Shown here in pieces: positions 19,808-32,037 of a stretch of 64,000 nt of DNA (position 1 is its first letter; each line of letters starts with the position of its first letter). The DNA comes from Metellina segmentata (Eukaryota; Arthropoda; Arachnida; Araneae; Tetragnathidae). The position numbers were made by a program, and so were the translations under genes. The notes under the pieces are model-generated. The model ran no database searches and had not been told where the DNA came from. It saw nothing but the letters and a program-made list of their open reading frames with translations. The stretch is taken from assembly GCA_947359465.1 (NCBI GenBank), contig OX375879.1, forward strand, positions 90,929,578-90,993,577, in the 5' to 3' direction.

Positions 19808-22636
19808 GTAAGAGACTTTTCATAGTTGATTTCAGAACTGCTATCTATGTCTTAGAGACTAGAACCTGTTGTGATCTGCATTATGTTTGATGGAATAGTC
19901 TCATCTCACCCAAAGTTGAGGGATGAATATTAAAAATACACATATCGATGGCTTTCAAATTTTAGAATGACTCAATCTCACTCCTTAGGTTTATAGATGC
20001 TATATACGGTCACAGAGACGCCCAGTTCCATCCCTTTGTTTTTATGGTTGCTTCCCTAAAAAACATGAGGAATATATATACATATTGCAATAAAATAGAT
20101 AATATTAGTAATTATCTGCATAAGCAAATCTTTCGAAAGCACAATGAAGCATCGTTTTATAACTCCTCCTCACAATAATTTCTCCAAACTAGCACCATTG
20201 TTTAATTTGAATACTTTTTCCTAATTGATGGTATGCTTCTATTGCAATTAGTTAATATCACTAAATACATTTAGAACGGCAAATATAAGTTGTATTTATT
20301 TTATTGTTTTATAGGGGTGTCAAAAATTGTTAAATATTATTTTTCTCCAGTGAACTCAAAGTAATATTCAAGTAATTTTAAATATTTATAGACACGTCTT
20401 TTTCTAATGTAATTGGCTCGATTTCTGCAACTTACTCAAGGTGCATTTCTCTTTTGTCTTTAAAATTTACCTTATGTGCGAATATCGATTACTTGACGTT
20501 GTCTTAGCTTGGAACAAATACTGCCTAATCATTAAACCTAACATATGTTCTTCAAGACAAACTTTATATTTTGAAATCATAACACATCAACGATTCAGCT
20601 CTCAATTTAAATCAAATTTGATAGTCTGAAAATTTTCAGAAGTCAATAAAAAGCAACAAAACACCTGTAAGAATCTTAATAAAAAATGTTTATAAACTAC
20701 AAAGTTTATTAAAAATGAATTAATTTTAAACGAAACATTAATTAATTTTAAACGAAATATTAATTTAACAATAAAACATAATTAGATGCGAACAGTTATA
20801 TTACATGATAACACATTTAAAGATTTTTACAACAGTGCATACGAAAAGGAAGCCTGAATAAAGAATATTTACTATATTTGTCGATAACATTTAAGCTGTG
20901 CATGAACTTCAACCCAAAACCACGAAAAATACCAAACAAAAGAAGTATCCATTTTGAACCAAATATTAAATTCAAATAGATAATACACTACAGCAGAGTT
21001 AAAGTAACGCAAAGGCTAAAGCCAGAAGCTGTTTATCTGGAAAAATGAGTAACACACCCTCATTCCTTAAATCACCGGAATTTATATCTGCACGTGGTAG
21101 ATTCACTTCACCACCAATGACTAGCTGTCGAACGTTGAATATACTATTAGCTACAGACCACCCTTAATGAAAGAAAAATCGCTAATAATATGTTATCCCC
21201 TTTTTTTACAGCAACACACGCTTATTCAGTGGCTATGACACACCCTGAAGTCCTTGGTTCCGTTCAATACTGGTATCTATTTCCGGATTCAATTTACCTT
21301 CTCAGGTAGTAAGATACATCATTAATCGCTCTTCGGCACAGTGAAACTTGCTGTATAACCTGCGATCTTTAACAGGGCCTTTGGCATAAATCAAGTTTTA
21401 CGACAATGGAGTGTCCCAGTTTAACCATTTTTTTTTTCTTTGACTCTTCTGTTTTCTGATTCTTGCCTCGTGTATCTTTTCGATTATATGTTCTACTTCC
21501 GTTTCTTTCGTGTGATATAAGTTTGATTCTAAACAACTTCATTCGGAAATGTCATGCATGTGTTTTAGCTTTGAAACTAAACTTAAAATATTGCATGTAT
21601 AAAATTCAGAATTGTGGGTACATAAAGAATTTGTGGTTTACGAAAGTTGTCAAAAAATATGCAGACAGGTCCGACACTTGACTTAAATTCACTTAGCTTA
21701 AGATTTTTCAATTCGAAATTACAATAATCAGTCTTTACATTTCTCATTAAGTTGTAATTATAAAAATTAACATTTTAAGACTATCGTGGACAGATTCCTC
21801 TACTGTCTAAAAATGATTCAGATTGTCCAATTGTGTATTTATGCTTCTGACAAAAGAACATATTTAACATTGCCCGCTATACTATGCCGTAATCTAATTC
21901 ACAAAAGCTGTTTTCAACCCCATCTCAACCTTTATACAGGTAAATAAGGCGTTATGGATAAAAAAGACACATATTTCGTTTTTCTTATTAATATACTAAC
22001 AACTGTTTTGTTCGGATTTATAATTATTTTCAGATTGTCGAATTTGAATTAAATTGGGCTGTAAATAATTAAACTTGTCTTAAAATAACCGAACAAAGTT
22101 CGCTTAGTTGCATTTGCAAATAGTGTCTAATTTCCTCAAGAGATGGCACTACAAAATGTGTGTTATTTAAATTTCTATTCTATATTCCTTTCTCTCCCTC
22201 TCTACCTTTCGTAAATCTATACAACTCTTAAATAGTCGTTTGAATACGTTGAAGTTGATTCCTTCTTGCCAACTATCAATGATTTGACTGGAATTAAAAA
22301 AAAAATTTCTTGTGGGTTTGTTTGGTGTTTTTTGGAATAAAAAACTTTTTAATCTCGTCATTTGAAGTTGCGGATAAGAAAAGGTCGATAAATCAACAAA
22401 TATGAAAGATTTTATTTCCACAAATGGTCTTAATACAATTTTCCTGAGAAATACAAAGAAGCACTCGTATTTTGAATTCACACCTGCAACGACTTATTTA
22501 TTTTTCTAATTTTTATTTTTTATAAATTATTTTTTCTAATATTATTTTCAATGAATAATAATGACATATATAAATTTACTATAATAGTTTGCAAATTCAA
22601 GACTCGTAAGTAATCACCCAGGTACGTAGTACATTA
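19808..22636. other. PGRP intron, left part
   Basis: AT-rich intron DNA. A splice-bounded open stretch at 21212-21305 is discussed as a finding, but its phases do not fit the PGRP gene. The interval 21630-22490 aligns with 42230-42750 in copy 2. Confidence 0.6.
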
Positions 22637-23474
22637 TATAACAAAAAAAATCGACGCACCAAGAAGAAATCTTCCCATTGCTTTGAAATTTCGTAAGCAA
22701 AAATGTTTTGACCAAATATGCAAATGATTAAAATTTGGTGTCCAATGAATGAATAGTGCGATCTCCAGCGCATCGGAACTGCGCATCCAGCAGATGTATA
22801 TAAGGAGTTGTTCTTGAACTGTTGTTAAAAATTTCTACTGCATTGCGACTTAGGATACCTTTCAACGACTGAAAAAATGCCTCGCCGCAGGGTTCGAGCT
22901 CATTACGAGCAACTTTTAGAGTTTGAAAGAGGTCGTATCAGTGGATTGAAATAGGCAGGTTGGGCGAATCGAAGAATCGCTCGTCATGTGAGTCGAAGCG
23001 ATGCGGCGATTAGAAGTTGCTGGCAAGAGTGGGTGGACAGTGGCAAATTTTAGCGTCATGATGGTAGCGGTCGACGTAGGGCCACAACAGAACGCGAGGA
23101 CAGAGTGATTGTCAGATCAGCTGTCACAGCGCCTGATTCATCGCTATCAACCATCAGTCGTGCGACCCACACACGAGTGTCCACCATGACCTTCACAGAC
23201 GGCTGAGAGAGCGAAATCTACGCTCGTACCGACCATTACGCCACCTGCCACTCACCCCTGCACACATTCGAGCCAGATTACAGTGGCGCTTGGCTCGATC
23301 AGGCTGGAATGATGCTGACTGGGGACGTATAGTCTTTAGCGACGAATCCTGCTTCCAACAGTGTCCTGACGATTATCAAAGACGTGTCTGGAGACGCCAG
23401 GGCATTTTCTGATCCAATTCGACCCTTGACCTCCGAGCCGTACGGACGTGCCGCTCATCCGATCCTGACCTGTC

Positions 23475-25274
23475 ATGAGTGCGAAGAATGAACTAAGCCT
23501 CCTCGCCGAAGCTGAAAAGGCCTTTGTCGCAAATGAGCCGCCTTACGAAAAACTCCTTATTGAAAAGGATGCTATCCTGGCAAAGATTACTGATAGTGAA
23601 AACCTGATCTCTCTACTTGATGGACGGGACTGTCCTATGGCACAGAACGTCATCCAAGAAGCCAGAGCCACATTGGAGCAGCTGAATGGTAAGATCTCTG
23701 AACTTGATTCTTCTATTTTGGAGTGGAAAACTGTTAGCCGTAAAATTAATTCAAAAACCTCGAACTCCCGAAAACGACCCAGCAAAGATGTTGCGACTGC
23801 AACTAAAAAACTCAACTTTAGCCATGCTTCTCCTACGGGAAAATTAGACGGACCTAGTGACGCAAAAGAATTAAAATGCACCAACTCCTTTGATGCTCTA
23901 AAAGACCTACCTGATGGAGAGGATGGGATCATCATTGACGCTGTAAACGCCGACCCGATTCTTAACATTCAGAAACCGAAAGTACCCCCAATTATGATCA
24001 GCATTGATAAAGACTACCGCTCGCTAATCAACAGAATTAATGTAGCCATGGGTTTCCTTGTAGTTGCCAGATTATCTGGTGACCTACTTAAACTAAACGT
24101 TAGCTCCCCCGAGGAATATTCCGACCAACCGGTATAGTGGTTAAGGTGTTAGCCTTTAGATCGGAAGGTTCCTGGTTCGAATCCGGGTCCGGGCATGGAT
24201 GTTTGTAAGCGTATGGTCTAGAGGCGGCTGGTGCACCTTAAATATGTCGTGGCCGAAAGTTCTCTCGTTGGGTTGGCGTGGAAGTTTGGAGAGCGGGGTG
24301 CCAGCTCAGGTGTTGCTTCGTCATCTGACCGTAGTTCAAAATAACGAGGTGTTGTCCTCGAATCTTTCCCTTAAGGGACTGATTCCGGACCATCGTCAAT
24401 AGCCCGTTGTGTTGCTCTAGTACGACGTTAACTAAAATTACCATTACCCCCGAGGAATATCGTTCCTTAACAAAATACTTAGATGAAAACAACATTAAAT
24501 ATTTCTATCGTTCCCTAAATCATGTCAAACCTTTAAAAATTGTTATTAAAGGACTCCCTGTTAATACCCCAAGCTTGCACATCCACGAGGAACTTCAAGA
24601 TCTAGGATTTAAAGTTATCAAAAAAAGTTAACCAACTGAAAAAATCCAAAACTAGAAATAAACTACCGATTTTTCAAATTCATCTTTTTCCAGGAGAAAA
24701 ATCAAACGAAATACTTGAAATAACGCACTTTATGTGCCTAATTGTAGAAGTAGAAAGATACATTAATAGAAGAGGTGTACCCCAATGCTATAATTGCCAG
24801 GGGTTCAATCATAGTTCAATCAATTGCAAAATGCAAATGAGATGTATAGTCTGTGGCGAAGGCCACACTGCCGCTAATTGTAAAAACAAACTAAAAAGAC
24901 CCAAGTGTGCGAACTGTGGTGAATCACACACAGCAAACTTTAAAGGGTGTATCAAATACCCGAAACCAAGCTTCATTGCTCGTAGTCAAATTGATCCTAG
25001 GACTTCCTATGCGGACAAACTCGGAGGAGTAATTCCACTCACCCAAATTCCCATTAACGACCACCAACCTGAAAAAATGAATTTTCCTACACCCTCGTTA
25101 GAAGAAATTGATAACCTTTCAGATATTCTAAACCTATTTAAAGAAATCGCTAAGATTTTTGCAAACACTAATTTTAAAAATCTCATTCAAAAAATTAAAG
25201 AACAAGAAAAACCTGAAGACAAATTATTCACCATCATTAACTGTTTAGTTACGAATAAAAATACAACTGACTAA
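23475..25274 (+). pseudogene. Gag-like ORF1 with PRE_C2HC region and zinc knuckles, interrupted
   Basis: The frame begins MSAKNELSLLAEAEKAF with a coiled-coil-like helix. It continues with a basic linker and NSFDALKDL, then an RNA-binding PRE_C2HC-like region (PLKIVIKGLP, HEELQDLGFKVIKK). The zinc knuckles are CYNCQGFNHSSINC, CIVCGEGHTAANC and CANCGESHTANFKGC. This order is typical of ORF1 of jockey/X-element-like LINEs. A SINE at 24120-24446 interrupts it inside the codons for SPEEY; the frame resumes cleanly after the duplicated site. One further frame shift lies near 24628. The reading ends at 25274 (TTD stop). Confidence 0.88.
24120..24446 (+). repeat. tRNA-derived SINE with 14-bp target-site duplication
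   Basis: The head has a polymerase III A-box-like tagtggttaagg and a perfect B-box GGTTCGAATCC (24174-24184). The body contains a ggaagtttggagag motif, and the tail ends gttaactaaaattacc. The direct repeat cccccgaggaatat flanks it (24106-24119 and 24447-24460). It is the youngest layer of the nest. Confidence 0.94.
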
Positions 25275-26802
25275 AGGCCTAAAAACCCAAAATTGTTGTA
25301 CCAAATGTCTTTGACAAACCATCTTCTTTTCCCTCTTTAAATTTTTTTTAATTGATCCCCCCTGTAATTGTTACCCGTATGACTTGGTGTCCGCACTCCA
25401 CTTGGGAAACCAAAGGAACGGAGTCTCGTCATGCCTGATAGCTTATCCCAAAAAACTTCCAAATTCCGTTTAACTTATTACTTTCCACTCCAAAATTGTT
25501 CAGAGATCACCTGCCTTCACTACATAACCCATTGCCTTACAGATTCCTTGCAGCCAGCTCCTGATTGCTCAACCTGATGCCTTGGCACCTCCCCCACCCC
25601 CTCAACGTGACACCTTGAAGAAATTTTCCTGAACTCTCATTCAGAACGAGAAAGGACCGACTCGGAGACAGAGGGTCTGAGGCCCATGAGCTCTGCCCAC
25701 ACCCTTCCAGCAGCCAGGGCAGCGTGCCGATCCTGCTTTCACTATTGCACGCCACACGGGCCCTCAACAAGGAGTTATGGTCTGGGGTGCCATTTCCCTT
25801 GATAGTCGGACCCCTTTGGTCGTCATTAGAGGTACACTTACTGCACAGCGGTACGTTGACGACATTCTGAGACCTGTTTTGCTACTGTTCCTTTCGCCGT
25901 ACCCTGGGCTTATTTTTCAGCAAGACAATGCCAGACCACATACGGCACGTGTTGCTATGAACTGTCTTCAAGCTTGTCAAACACTTCTTCGGCCAGACAG
26001 ATCACCAGATCTCTCTCCCATTGAGCATGTCTGGGATATGATGGGAAGGCGATTGCATCCTTTAGGGAATGTTGATGACGTAGTCCGACAATTGGAGCAA
26101 ATTTGGCAAGAAATACCGCAGGAGACCATCCGGGAGCTTTATCGGTCTATGTCACGCCGTGTGGTAGCTTGCATCCAGGCTAGAGGCGGGTCAACACCTT
26201 ATTGAGCTCGTTACTGTAACTCTTAAATAAATCATTCAATTGTTCTGAAATTTTAATCATTTTCTATTCTGTACATAATTTTCCTATCCACCAATTTTTG
26301 TCTCCATCGGACAACTCCTTCTTGGTGCGTCGATTTTTTTGTTATAGAGTGTATTACTTTACTGCAAGAATAAGACAGATTCAAAAGGTCTCAAAGGAAT
26401 ATAGGACTTAATACATTTAAAAATAACTTCAAAGATCTATACTAAATGTTCACAACTATTTACAAAACAACCTCAAGCTCAATGAGTAAACAGGTTGTTT
26501 GTTTTGAGTATCAAACATTGTAATTCCTCTCGCTCTTGCAAGACACATTTATGATAGTAGAGATCTGCGCGACAACATAGGGAAAATAGAGTTTACCAAT
26601 ACGTGTGGCAATCGAAAACATTTGTATGTCTTGTAAATTGCAATAAAATTTTTAATTAAAAAGTGCATTTGAATAACCGGCATAATAGTGTTTATAACAA
26701 ACAACTGTCTTACAATGAATTTTATTCTCAAATGAAAGAAACATTACTAATGAAAATAAACAAATGGCTACAAACTCATCTATTTGTACTTCCCAAAAAG
26801 TC

Positions 26803-27103
26803 GGGAGCAACGGCAGCCCGGTTGGAAGAATAACGGCAACAGAATTAGCAACATGAGAGTTGCGAGTTCGAATCCTACCAAAGACCCTCGTGTGCAATCC
26901 TGGCCTGAAATATCTTTACGTTGGCGTAGTGTGGAAGTTTGGATAAGTGGCGTGCCAGCTCATGGTGTTACCTCGTCATCTGACGGTGGTTCGAAATTGC
27001 TGGTGTTGTCTTTGGATCGTACCCTTAGGGGATTGATCCCGGACCGTCGTCAATAGCCCCTTATGTTGTTCCAGTACGACGTTAATTAAAATAACTACCT
27101 ACC
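26803..27103 (+). repeat. tRNA-derived SINE, young copy
   Basis: It is the same family as 24120-24446, with B-box AGTTCGAATCC at about 26865-26875 and the shared 3' end gtacgacgttaattaaaat. A 7-bp direct repeat, aaaagtc (26796-26802 and 27104-27110), flanks it. It is absent from copy 2 of the locus. Confidence 0.88.
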
Positions 27104-27110
27104 AAAAGTC

Positions 27111-27410
27111 ATGGAAGTCGTGGTAGCCCGGAAGGAGAAGTAGTGGAATAAAAACCGAAGTGGTTCCGAGTTCGAAACACGATTGGGGCAGGTGCCGGTT
27201 AAATCTGTCGTGGCCTCAAATGTCCTTACGTTGTAGAGGTGCGAAAGTTTGGAGAGTCGCTGCCACTTCGAGTATTGCTGACTATCTGCCCTTTGTTCAA
27301 AATTACGAGCTATTGTAAACTGAATTTTTCCGTCAGAATTGATCAAAACCTATCACCAATGGCCCGCTGTGTTTATCCTCTGCGATGATAATTCCAACTG
27401 CCTACTTACT
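27111..27410 (+). repeat. tRNA-derived SINE, older copy shared by both PGRP loci
   Basis: It contains gagttcgaaacacgat (degraded B-box), ctgtcgtggcctcaaatgtc and ccaatggcccgctgtgtt. It aligns with 43785-44036, so it was present before the duplication. Confidence 0.82.
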
Positions 27411-27505
27411 TACCCAAATAGGCATATGAATTTTTCAACACGATTAAATGTAGTTATTTTAGTAAATGTTTTATACATATATCTTTACCATGAATTATTT
27501 TGCAG

Positions 27506-27643
27506 GGCTATATTACCCAAACACGTGAAATACATGGAGCAAAGGATGCTACTTGCACTGAATCTCCTGGAAACAGATTGTATGAAATCATCAGGCAATG
27601 GCCCTCCTTTAAAGGAGGACCCTTGGAAGGGTACAAATGTTAG
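27506..27643 (+). CDS. Peptidoglycan recognition protein, last exon
   Basis: The exon follows acceptor ttattttgcag and enters in phase 0, exactly matching the end of the exon at 19602-19807. It encodes GYITQTREIHGAKDATCTES, then PGNRLYEIIRQWPSFKG, and stops at 27641-27643 (TAG). In amidase PGRPs this segment has HGHRD and CPG, which carry the second histidine and the cysteine zinc ligands. Here they read HGAKD and SPG. Together with exon 1, all three canonical ligands are absent, so the product is predicted to recognise peptidoglycan without cleaving it. A longer open frame over the same DNA is in another frame and is not the gene. No third-copy equivalent exists near 44.1 kb. Confidence 0.88.
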   Translation, partial: GYITQTREIHGAKDATCTESPGNRLYEIIRQWPSFKGGPLEGYKC

Positions 27644-27965
27644 AGAATGGGAAATGGTCCCCGGTACCTGCGTATTGTACTCCGTTTTAAAAGTTTATGT
27701 TTACTGCTTATTGTGATATACGGTGATGCATTACAAAGTTAGATATTGTTTGTCGTAGAGTGATATAATTTGATCTGATCTGACATTGAATAACTGTAAA
27801 GATATGCCAAATAAAATCATTACGGCAATGTATTTACACACTTCTTTTGCGTCAATACATAAAATAGATTTTTCAACTAATAAACATATTTTAAAATTTC
27901 ACATCACTTTTGGTGTTTGCTGTGATGATAAAGGCATATCCACATATCGTTGTTATTTATACCTT

Positions 27966-28170
27966 TGTTGAGATCGGTATATGGTTGCAGAAAGAATTCA
28001 CTTGAGGAACAGTAACAACAAGAACTTTAATAAACAATAATAAGTTAGTTACATGGTTCGTCTCACTTTCAGTGCGAGTGCGTCTGCTGGTATTAGTATT
28101 CAATGACAGACTTTATATACAACTCTGCGCTACGGCAGAGTGGAGCGCCATCTACTGGGTGAATACTACA
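27966..28170 (-). mobile_element. Possible short solo LTR
   Basis: The segment starts TGTTGAGATC and ends GAATACTACA (5'-TG..CA-3'). On the minus strand it contains a TATA-like gtatataaag downstream of a GC-rich stretch, as in an LTR promoter. The flanking duplication is unclear (cctt against cttt), so the call is tentative. Confidence 0.4.
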
Positions 28171-28180
28171 CTTTAATAGG

Positions 28181-28440
28181 GCCGCGGAAGCCTAGTTGGT
28201 AGAGGCACAGATTAGCAATAGGAGGGTTGCGATTCTGAAACTCGAACCCGTCATAGACTGTCATGTACGTAGGGTGTGGTGAATGTTCAATCTGATGTGG
28301 CATCGAATATCTTTATGTTGGATAGGCGCGGAAGTTTGTAGAATATGGTGACAGCACAGGTGTTGACTTCATCTGACTAAGTGGATTGTGATTAAAAATT
28401 ATGATGTGATGTCCTCTCATATATCAAGCAAATCGTACGA
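28181..28440 (+). repeat. tRNA-derived SINE, degraded
   Basis: It belongs to the same family as 26803-27103: an A-box-like gcctagttggtagagg, a degraded B-box gaaactcgaaccc, and the body motif aggcgcggaagtttg. Confidence 0.75.
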
Positions 28441-28830
28441 TTTGTCGCCACTACAGATGCAAGCGTTTTAAATTCACTTTTTTGATTAAGGCATTCAAAT
28501 GCCCCTTAAACCTTACAGAATTTTTTCAGAGCAGCACCTGCGTGTGTATTTTATAGCTCAAAATTTCTGCTTCGTATCACACAAAATAATTTTCCTTTGC
28601 TCATTTGGTCATCTTTCACGGCATGGAAACTTTGTTTTCCATACCCTTCCATAACCCTTCCTAGAGTCGGAATCCCACAATGGAGTTAAGTGTTTTACGT
28701 TAAACCCATATTCCTTCACATTCTGTTTTACAGTGACTGGTTGCAAAAAAATTACCACTGGGCTTTTAGTTGAAAGTCCTTTTCATGCAGACACAGATTA
28801 ATGAAGTTGTATTTATTTTTATATTGCCCA

Positions 28831-28854
28831 GAGAGAGAGAGAGAGAGAGAGAGA
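28831..28854. repeat. (GA)n microsatellite
   Basis: Twelve GA dinucleotides in a row. Confidence 0.95.
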
Positions 28855-30839
28855 ACATCAGTCACTGAAGTAGTGAATGTTTGCTATGTGGATAGTTCTT
28901 TCAGAAAGATAGTTACAGTTTTTTGTTTCTCATACACCATACTCGCGTCATGTTTAAGGTCATCAGATTTGATTCAAAGAGGTAAATTCAGTTTTTTATT
29001 GCTTGCATCATTGCAGTGAATTAATAATGACAGGATGAATAGTGCATGAATCTGAGGTCTAGTGGTAACCTTGCGCCTCTTTTTGTATTGTGAAAGCATA
29101 ATTTTCACTAAAATCCAGAGATAACAGCTGTATTTAAGGAAACTGTTTCCTTTAAACTTTTAATAAATGAATCTTGTGATTTAGCAATGTATGAATGAGG
29201 TACTGACCTGTTCAGTTTTTCTACTAAGTTATCACTAACCTCATCAACTGAGCTCGAGCACCCTATCATTTCAGTTCGATCAGTCAAAAAACCCACTGAT
29301 TGTACTCGACAGGGTCTTGATCATCATAGTTCTCAAATTTTGACTGTAAAAACTGGACAAGGCTATATTTTGATGGACACTTGTCGCAATGCCTTAGCAT
29401 ACATTCTCTTACTGTTCCTTCACAAACAATATACGAAAAAGGTCTTTGTAATCCTCTTCAATACCTGCTCAAAAAGAATCAATAAAATCACATTTTGATG
29501 TATTGTGCAAACATACACTAGGTGTGTGCTAGTGGCACCATCCAAAACACACCATATCAGGTACTAATCAAAATTGAAGACACATCTTTTTTGTCACAGC
29601 TTGAGTGTATTTATTGCTTATAATATTTCTTGAAATAAGTTACTGTGTTAGTGAGTTGACTAGTTTAGAACTAGTTTTTAAAACTAAATTTAAATTGTAA
29701 TGTAATTTTATTTACTTTAATTAGACCTAATTGTTGAAAATAAAGAAATTAATTGTCTTATTTCCAAATAATCTCAAGATATAATTGTGGATAACCTATT
29801 TTAAATTTTTTTTGTACACAAACACACAGGCCTGATTAACAATATTAATTACACTATATTACTTTAATAATTTTTAATTTGTGTTAGCTTTGTCTAATTT
29901 TATTTGCAATTGGTTGATATGTGACATTTGTAGTTAAAATTTTACTAAAATTGTAACTTTAATTGAACGTTTTTAAGAAAATTAGTGAGTCAAAAGATTT
30001 CTATCTTAAAGTGAGAAAAAATAATAAAGGAGTGAAAAAACCATTCATTTTATTTTTCCATGTGGTAGAGCATATCTTTTAGAACAAGAATACAAAAAAT
30101 ATTTTTTGATTGTCCTTAACCCTTTTGAAGATATTCCACTTAGCGTAGAACTCGCCATTTTATTTTTAAAATCTTTAAATAGAACTTTGGAATTTTTTTG
30201 TGACTATGTATAAGATACTTGCAGGTATAATTAATTTTTTTCTGGACTCCTTACATATTGATGTAAACTCGTAAAAAATTTCATCATCATTGGTTGATAA
30301 ACAAGGGAGATATAATTTATTTTCTATAAAAAACAAATTTGGTTTCCTCCGTCTGATCGATAAAAACCGGAAAATTCCAAAAACTTTAACAGGCTATAAG
30401 ACATAAGCCATTTGAGATTGAGCAAAAGAAATTTATACGTGTTCTTAAATCCATAAAAGGAACAAACATGCCAAGTTTCATCAAAATCTGAGACCATGGG
30501 TGTCGGACCCTGGTTGAACTGACGTGGAATGACCCGAATGGGAACGAAAGAGCTGCTGAACTTATTGTACTGTCAATGCTCCCTCAACAGACTGATGTCT
30601 ATCAGCCTCGTGTGGAATGACTTCCTTTTTTGGAGAGCTGAAACTCTACGAATGATCGGCATCATGTCTTCGGACATGAAATGTTTTATTTTCACTCATC
30701 TAGAGCTACAAACGCTCAAATGTGATTTGACACTCGCCTCTTGGTGAAGGGTTTAAGGCAAATCTTTAAGCAGCTCTTCCGCTTTCATTGTCAATCAAAC
30801 CCACTAAATGGATGTCAGACATTTTGGAACTCCATCACG
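28855..30839. other. No gene seen; possible unidentified repeat
   Basis: No exon is convincing. The segment around 30340-30540, with atgccaagtttcatcaaaat followed by tgggtgtcggaccctgg, reads like the conserved end of an unidentified transposon, but I could not pair it with a second terminus. Confidence 0.4.
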
Positions 30840-32037
30840 TACGATATCCACTTTACAAATGACGAAATTTAAAAACAAAAAAATTCTTAAAGGGGCAAAC
30901 AGCTTATAAACATTTTTTTGGCAAATAATGTTCGTCTGTTGGTATATCATATTGAAAATTTGGCCATGTTATATTACATTATCCTGCATGTACTTAACAA
31001 ATCATAATGGTGAAGTCATGAGTCTGAGAGATATCGTAACAAAATAGATAATATAGTAAAATAACAGTAAACTAGCCGGGCTGCACCGGCTAGCGCTCGG
31101 CGGTGTGTAATAGTGCTTTTTTTTTTACTCACCGTAATTAAACGTGTTTTGATTTGTTTATTTCATAAATTTTTATGAAACAATTCTTCAAATCATTGCG
31201 TATTCAATCAAATATTTAAGAAAATTGATCGAAATATACATATACCGCTACAAAATTACCCATGTCTAGTGATATTTTGCAGGAAATAGACATATCATTA
31301 CATTATAACTCTAAATAATATTTCTGCAATAGGTAATATACCGGAACACATAATGAAACAAAAATAAAATTCCAATTCTTGAAAAAATACAAAATTCTGA
31401 AAAAAGAAACACGTACGTATCTATTCAGACGTGTTGAATTTCGACTTCCTGAATATATTGTGAAATAGAATAATGCGGCAAAAGACTTTCAACGATATTG
31501 ACAAAGACAATAACGATTTATTAACAAAAAGAACACATATTTATAATACTTGGGAATCCTCAAATATGTCCGCAACATTTCGCAGTCAAATACCCAAACA
31601 CGGAATTCTAAATCAAATTAAAAAAGTAAACATTAATTCTGACGTGGCCAGATACCGGGTAGCAAATTTACGTTTAAATTACTTTTACATCAAAGGAAGA
31701 AATAAAAAGTCAGTTCAAATATAAATATTACAATTTAATTCCTTATTTTGCATAGAAATTGACCTCGGCTATTTGAAAACGGCAAGAATTCAAAATATAT
31801 GGATAATTTTATTTACGTTGATTGTTGCCATTCGACGATACACAAATAACGTCGATTTTGGGTCCACGAACGTTAGTGTTTTATAACAGTAAATTACATT
31901 GAGAACAGGAATGGAAAATGTGATTTGATTTTTCCTTTGAAAGCTCACTACAAGAGCCAAATAACTACATCACACATTGATTCATAATTATCTTTTTACA
32001 TTCCATGCATTCATTTCCGATGTGAGTGCTTTCACTG

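Larger units (their letters stand above)
23405..25712 (+). mobile_element. gag-type non-LTR-like retroelement without reverse transcriptase
   Basis: The insert is flanked by a 9-bp direct repeat, gccagggca (23396-23404 and 25713-25721). Removing it restores the transposase sequence of the host Tc1. It has a short leader, one gag-like reading frame and about 440 bp of 3' sequence. No endonuclease or reverse-transcriptase coding sequence and no poly(A) tail are present. It is either an internally deleted jockey-like LINE or a non-autonomous derivative. Confidence 0.85.
22877..26205 (+). pseudogene. Tc1 transposase, split by nested insertion
   Basis: The 5' part (22877-23404) encodes a helix-turn-helix N-terminus starting MPRRRVRAHYEQLLEFERGR. 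The 3' part (25713-26205) encodes GVMVWGAI, FQQDNARPHTA and SPIEHVWDMMGRRL, which is the catalytic DDE core of Tc1 transposases. The 3' part is clean, but the 5' part has in-frame stops (for example after GRISGLK) and frame changes, so it had decayed independently of the insertion. It is similar to spider-type 'Transposable element Tc1' proteins; that assignment is from recall of the family. Confidence 0.92.
22637..26346 (+). mobile_element. Tc1-family DNA transposon, interrupted by a retroelement
   Basis: Inverted repeats of about 30 bp end the element: TATAACAAAAAAAATCGACG at the left, and its near-complement cgtcgatttttttgttata at the right, with TA at the outer ends. Without the insert the element would be about 1.4 kb, normal for Tc1. 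It lies in the third PGRP intron of copy 1 and is absent from the matching place in copy 2 (about 42.84 kb), so it arrived after the duplication or was lost from copy 2. Confidence 0.92.
17645..27490 (+). repeat. Duplicated locus, copy 1 (functional PGRP copy)
   Basis: Starting at ggtttcatttctaaatgtaa, exons and introns align with the region 38928-44110. Shared blocks include 17645-18060, 18360-18620, 18990-19640, 21630-22490, 26340-26800 and 27111-27480. Copy 1 is longer because it holds a transposon nest at 22.6-26.3 kb and a young SINE at 26803-27103. Confidence 0.85.

Noticed and set aside
23543..23968. A 141-codon minus-strand frame
   Set aside because: It is the antisense shadow of the gag-like ORF.
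24120..24200. A tRNA gene
   Set aside because: The A and B boxes are present, but the cloverleaf is incomplete and the sequence continues into a SINE body flanked by a target-site duplication.
27339..27716. A 125-codon open frame over the last PGRP exon
   Set aside because: It is in another frame; the PGRP frame starting at 27506 matches the family and the upstream exon phase.
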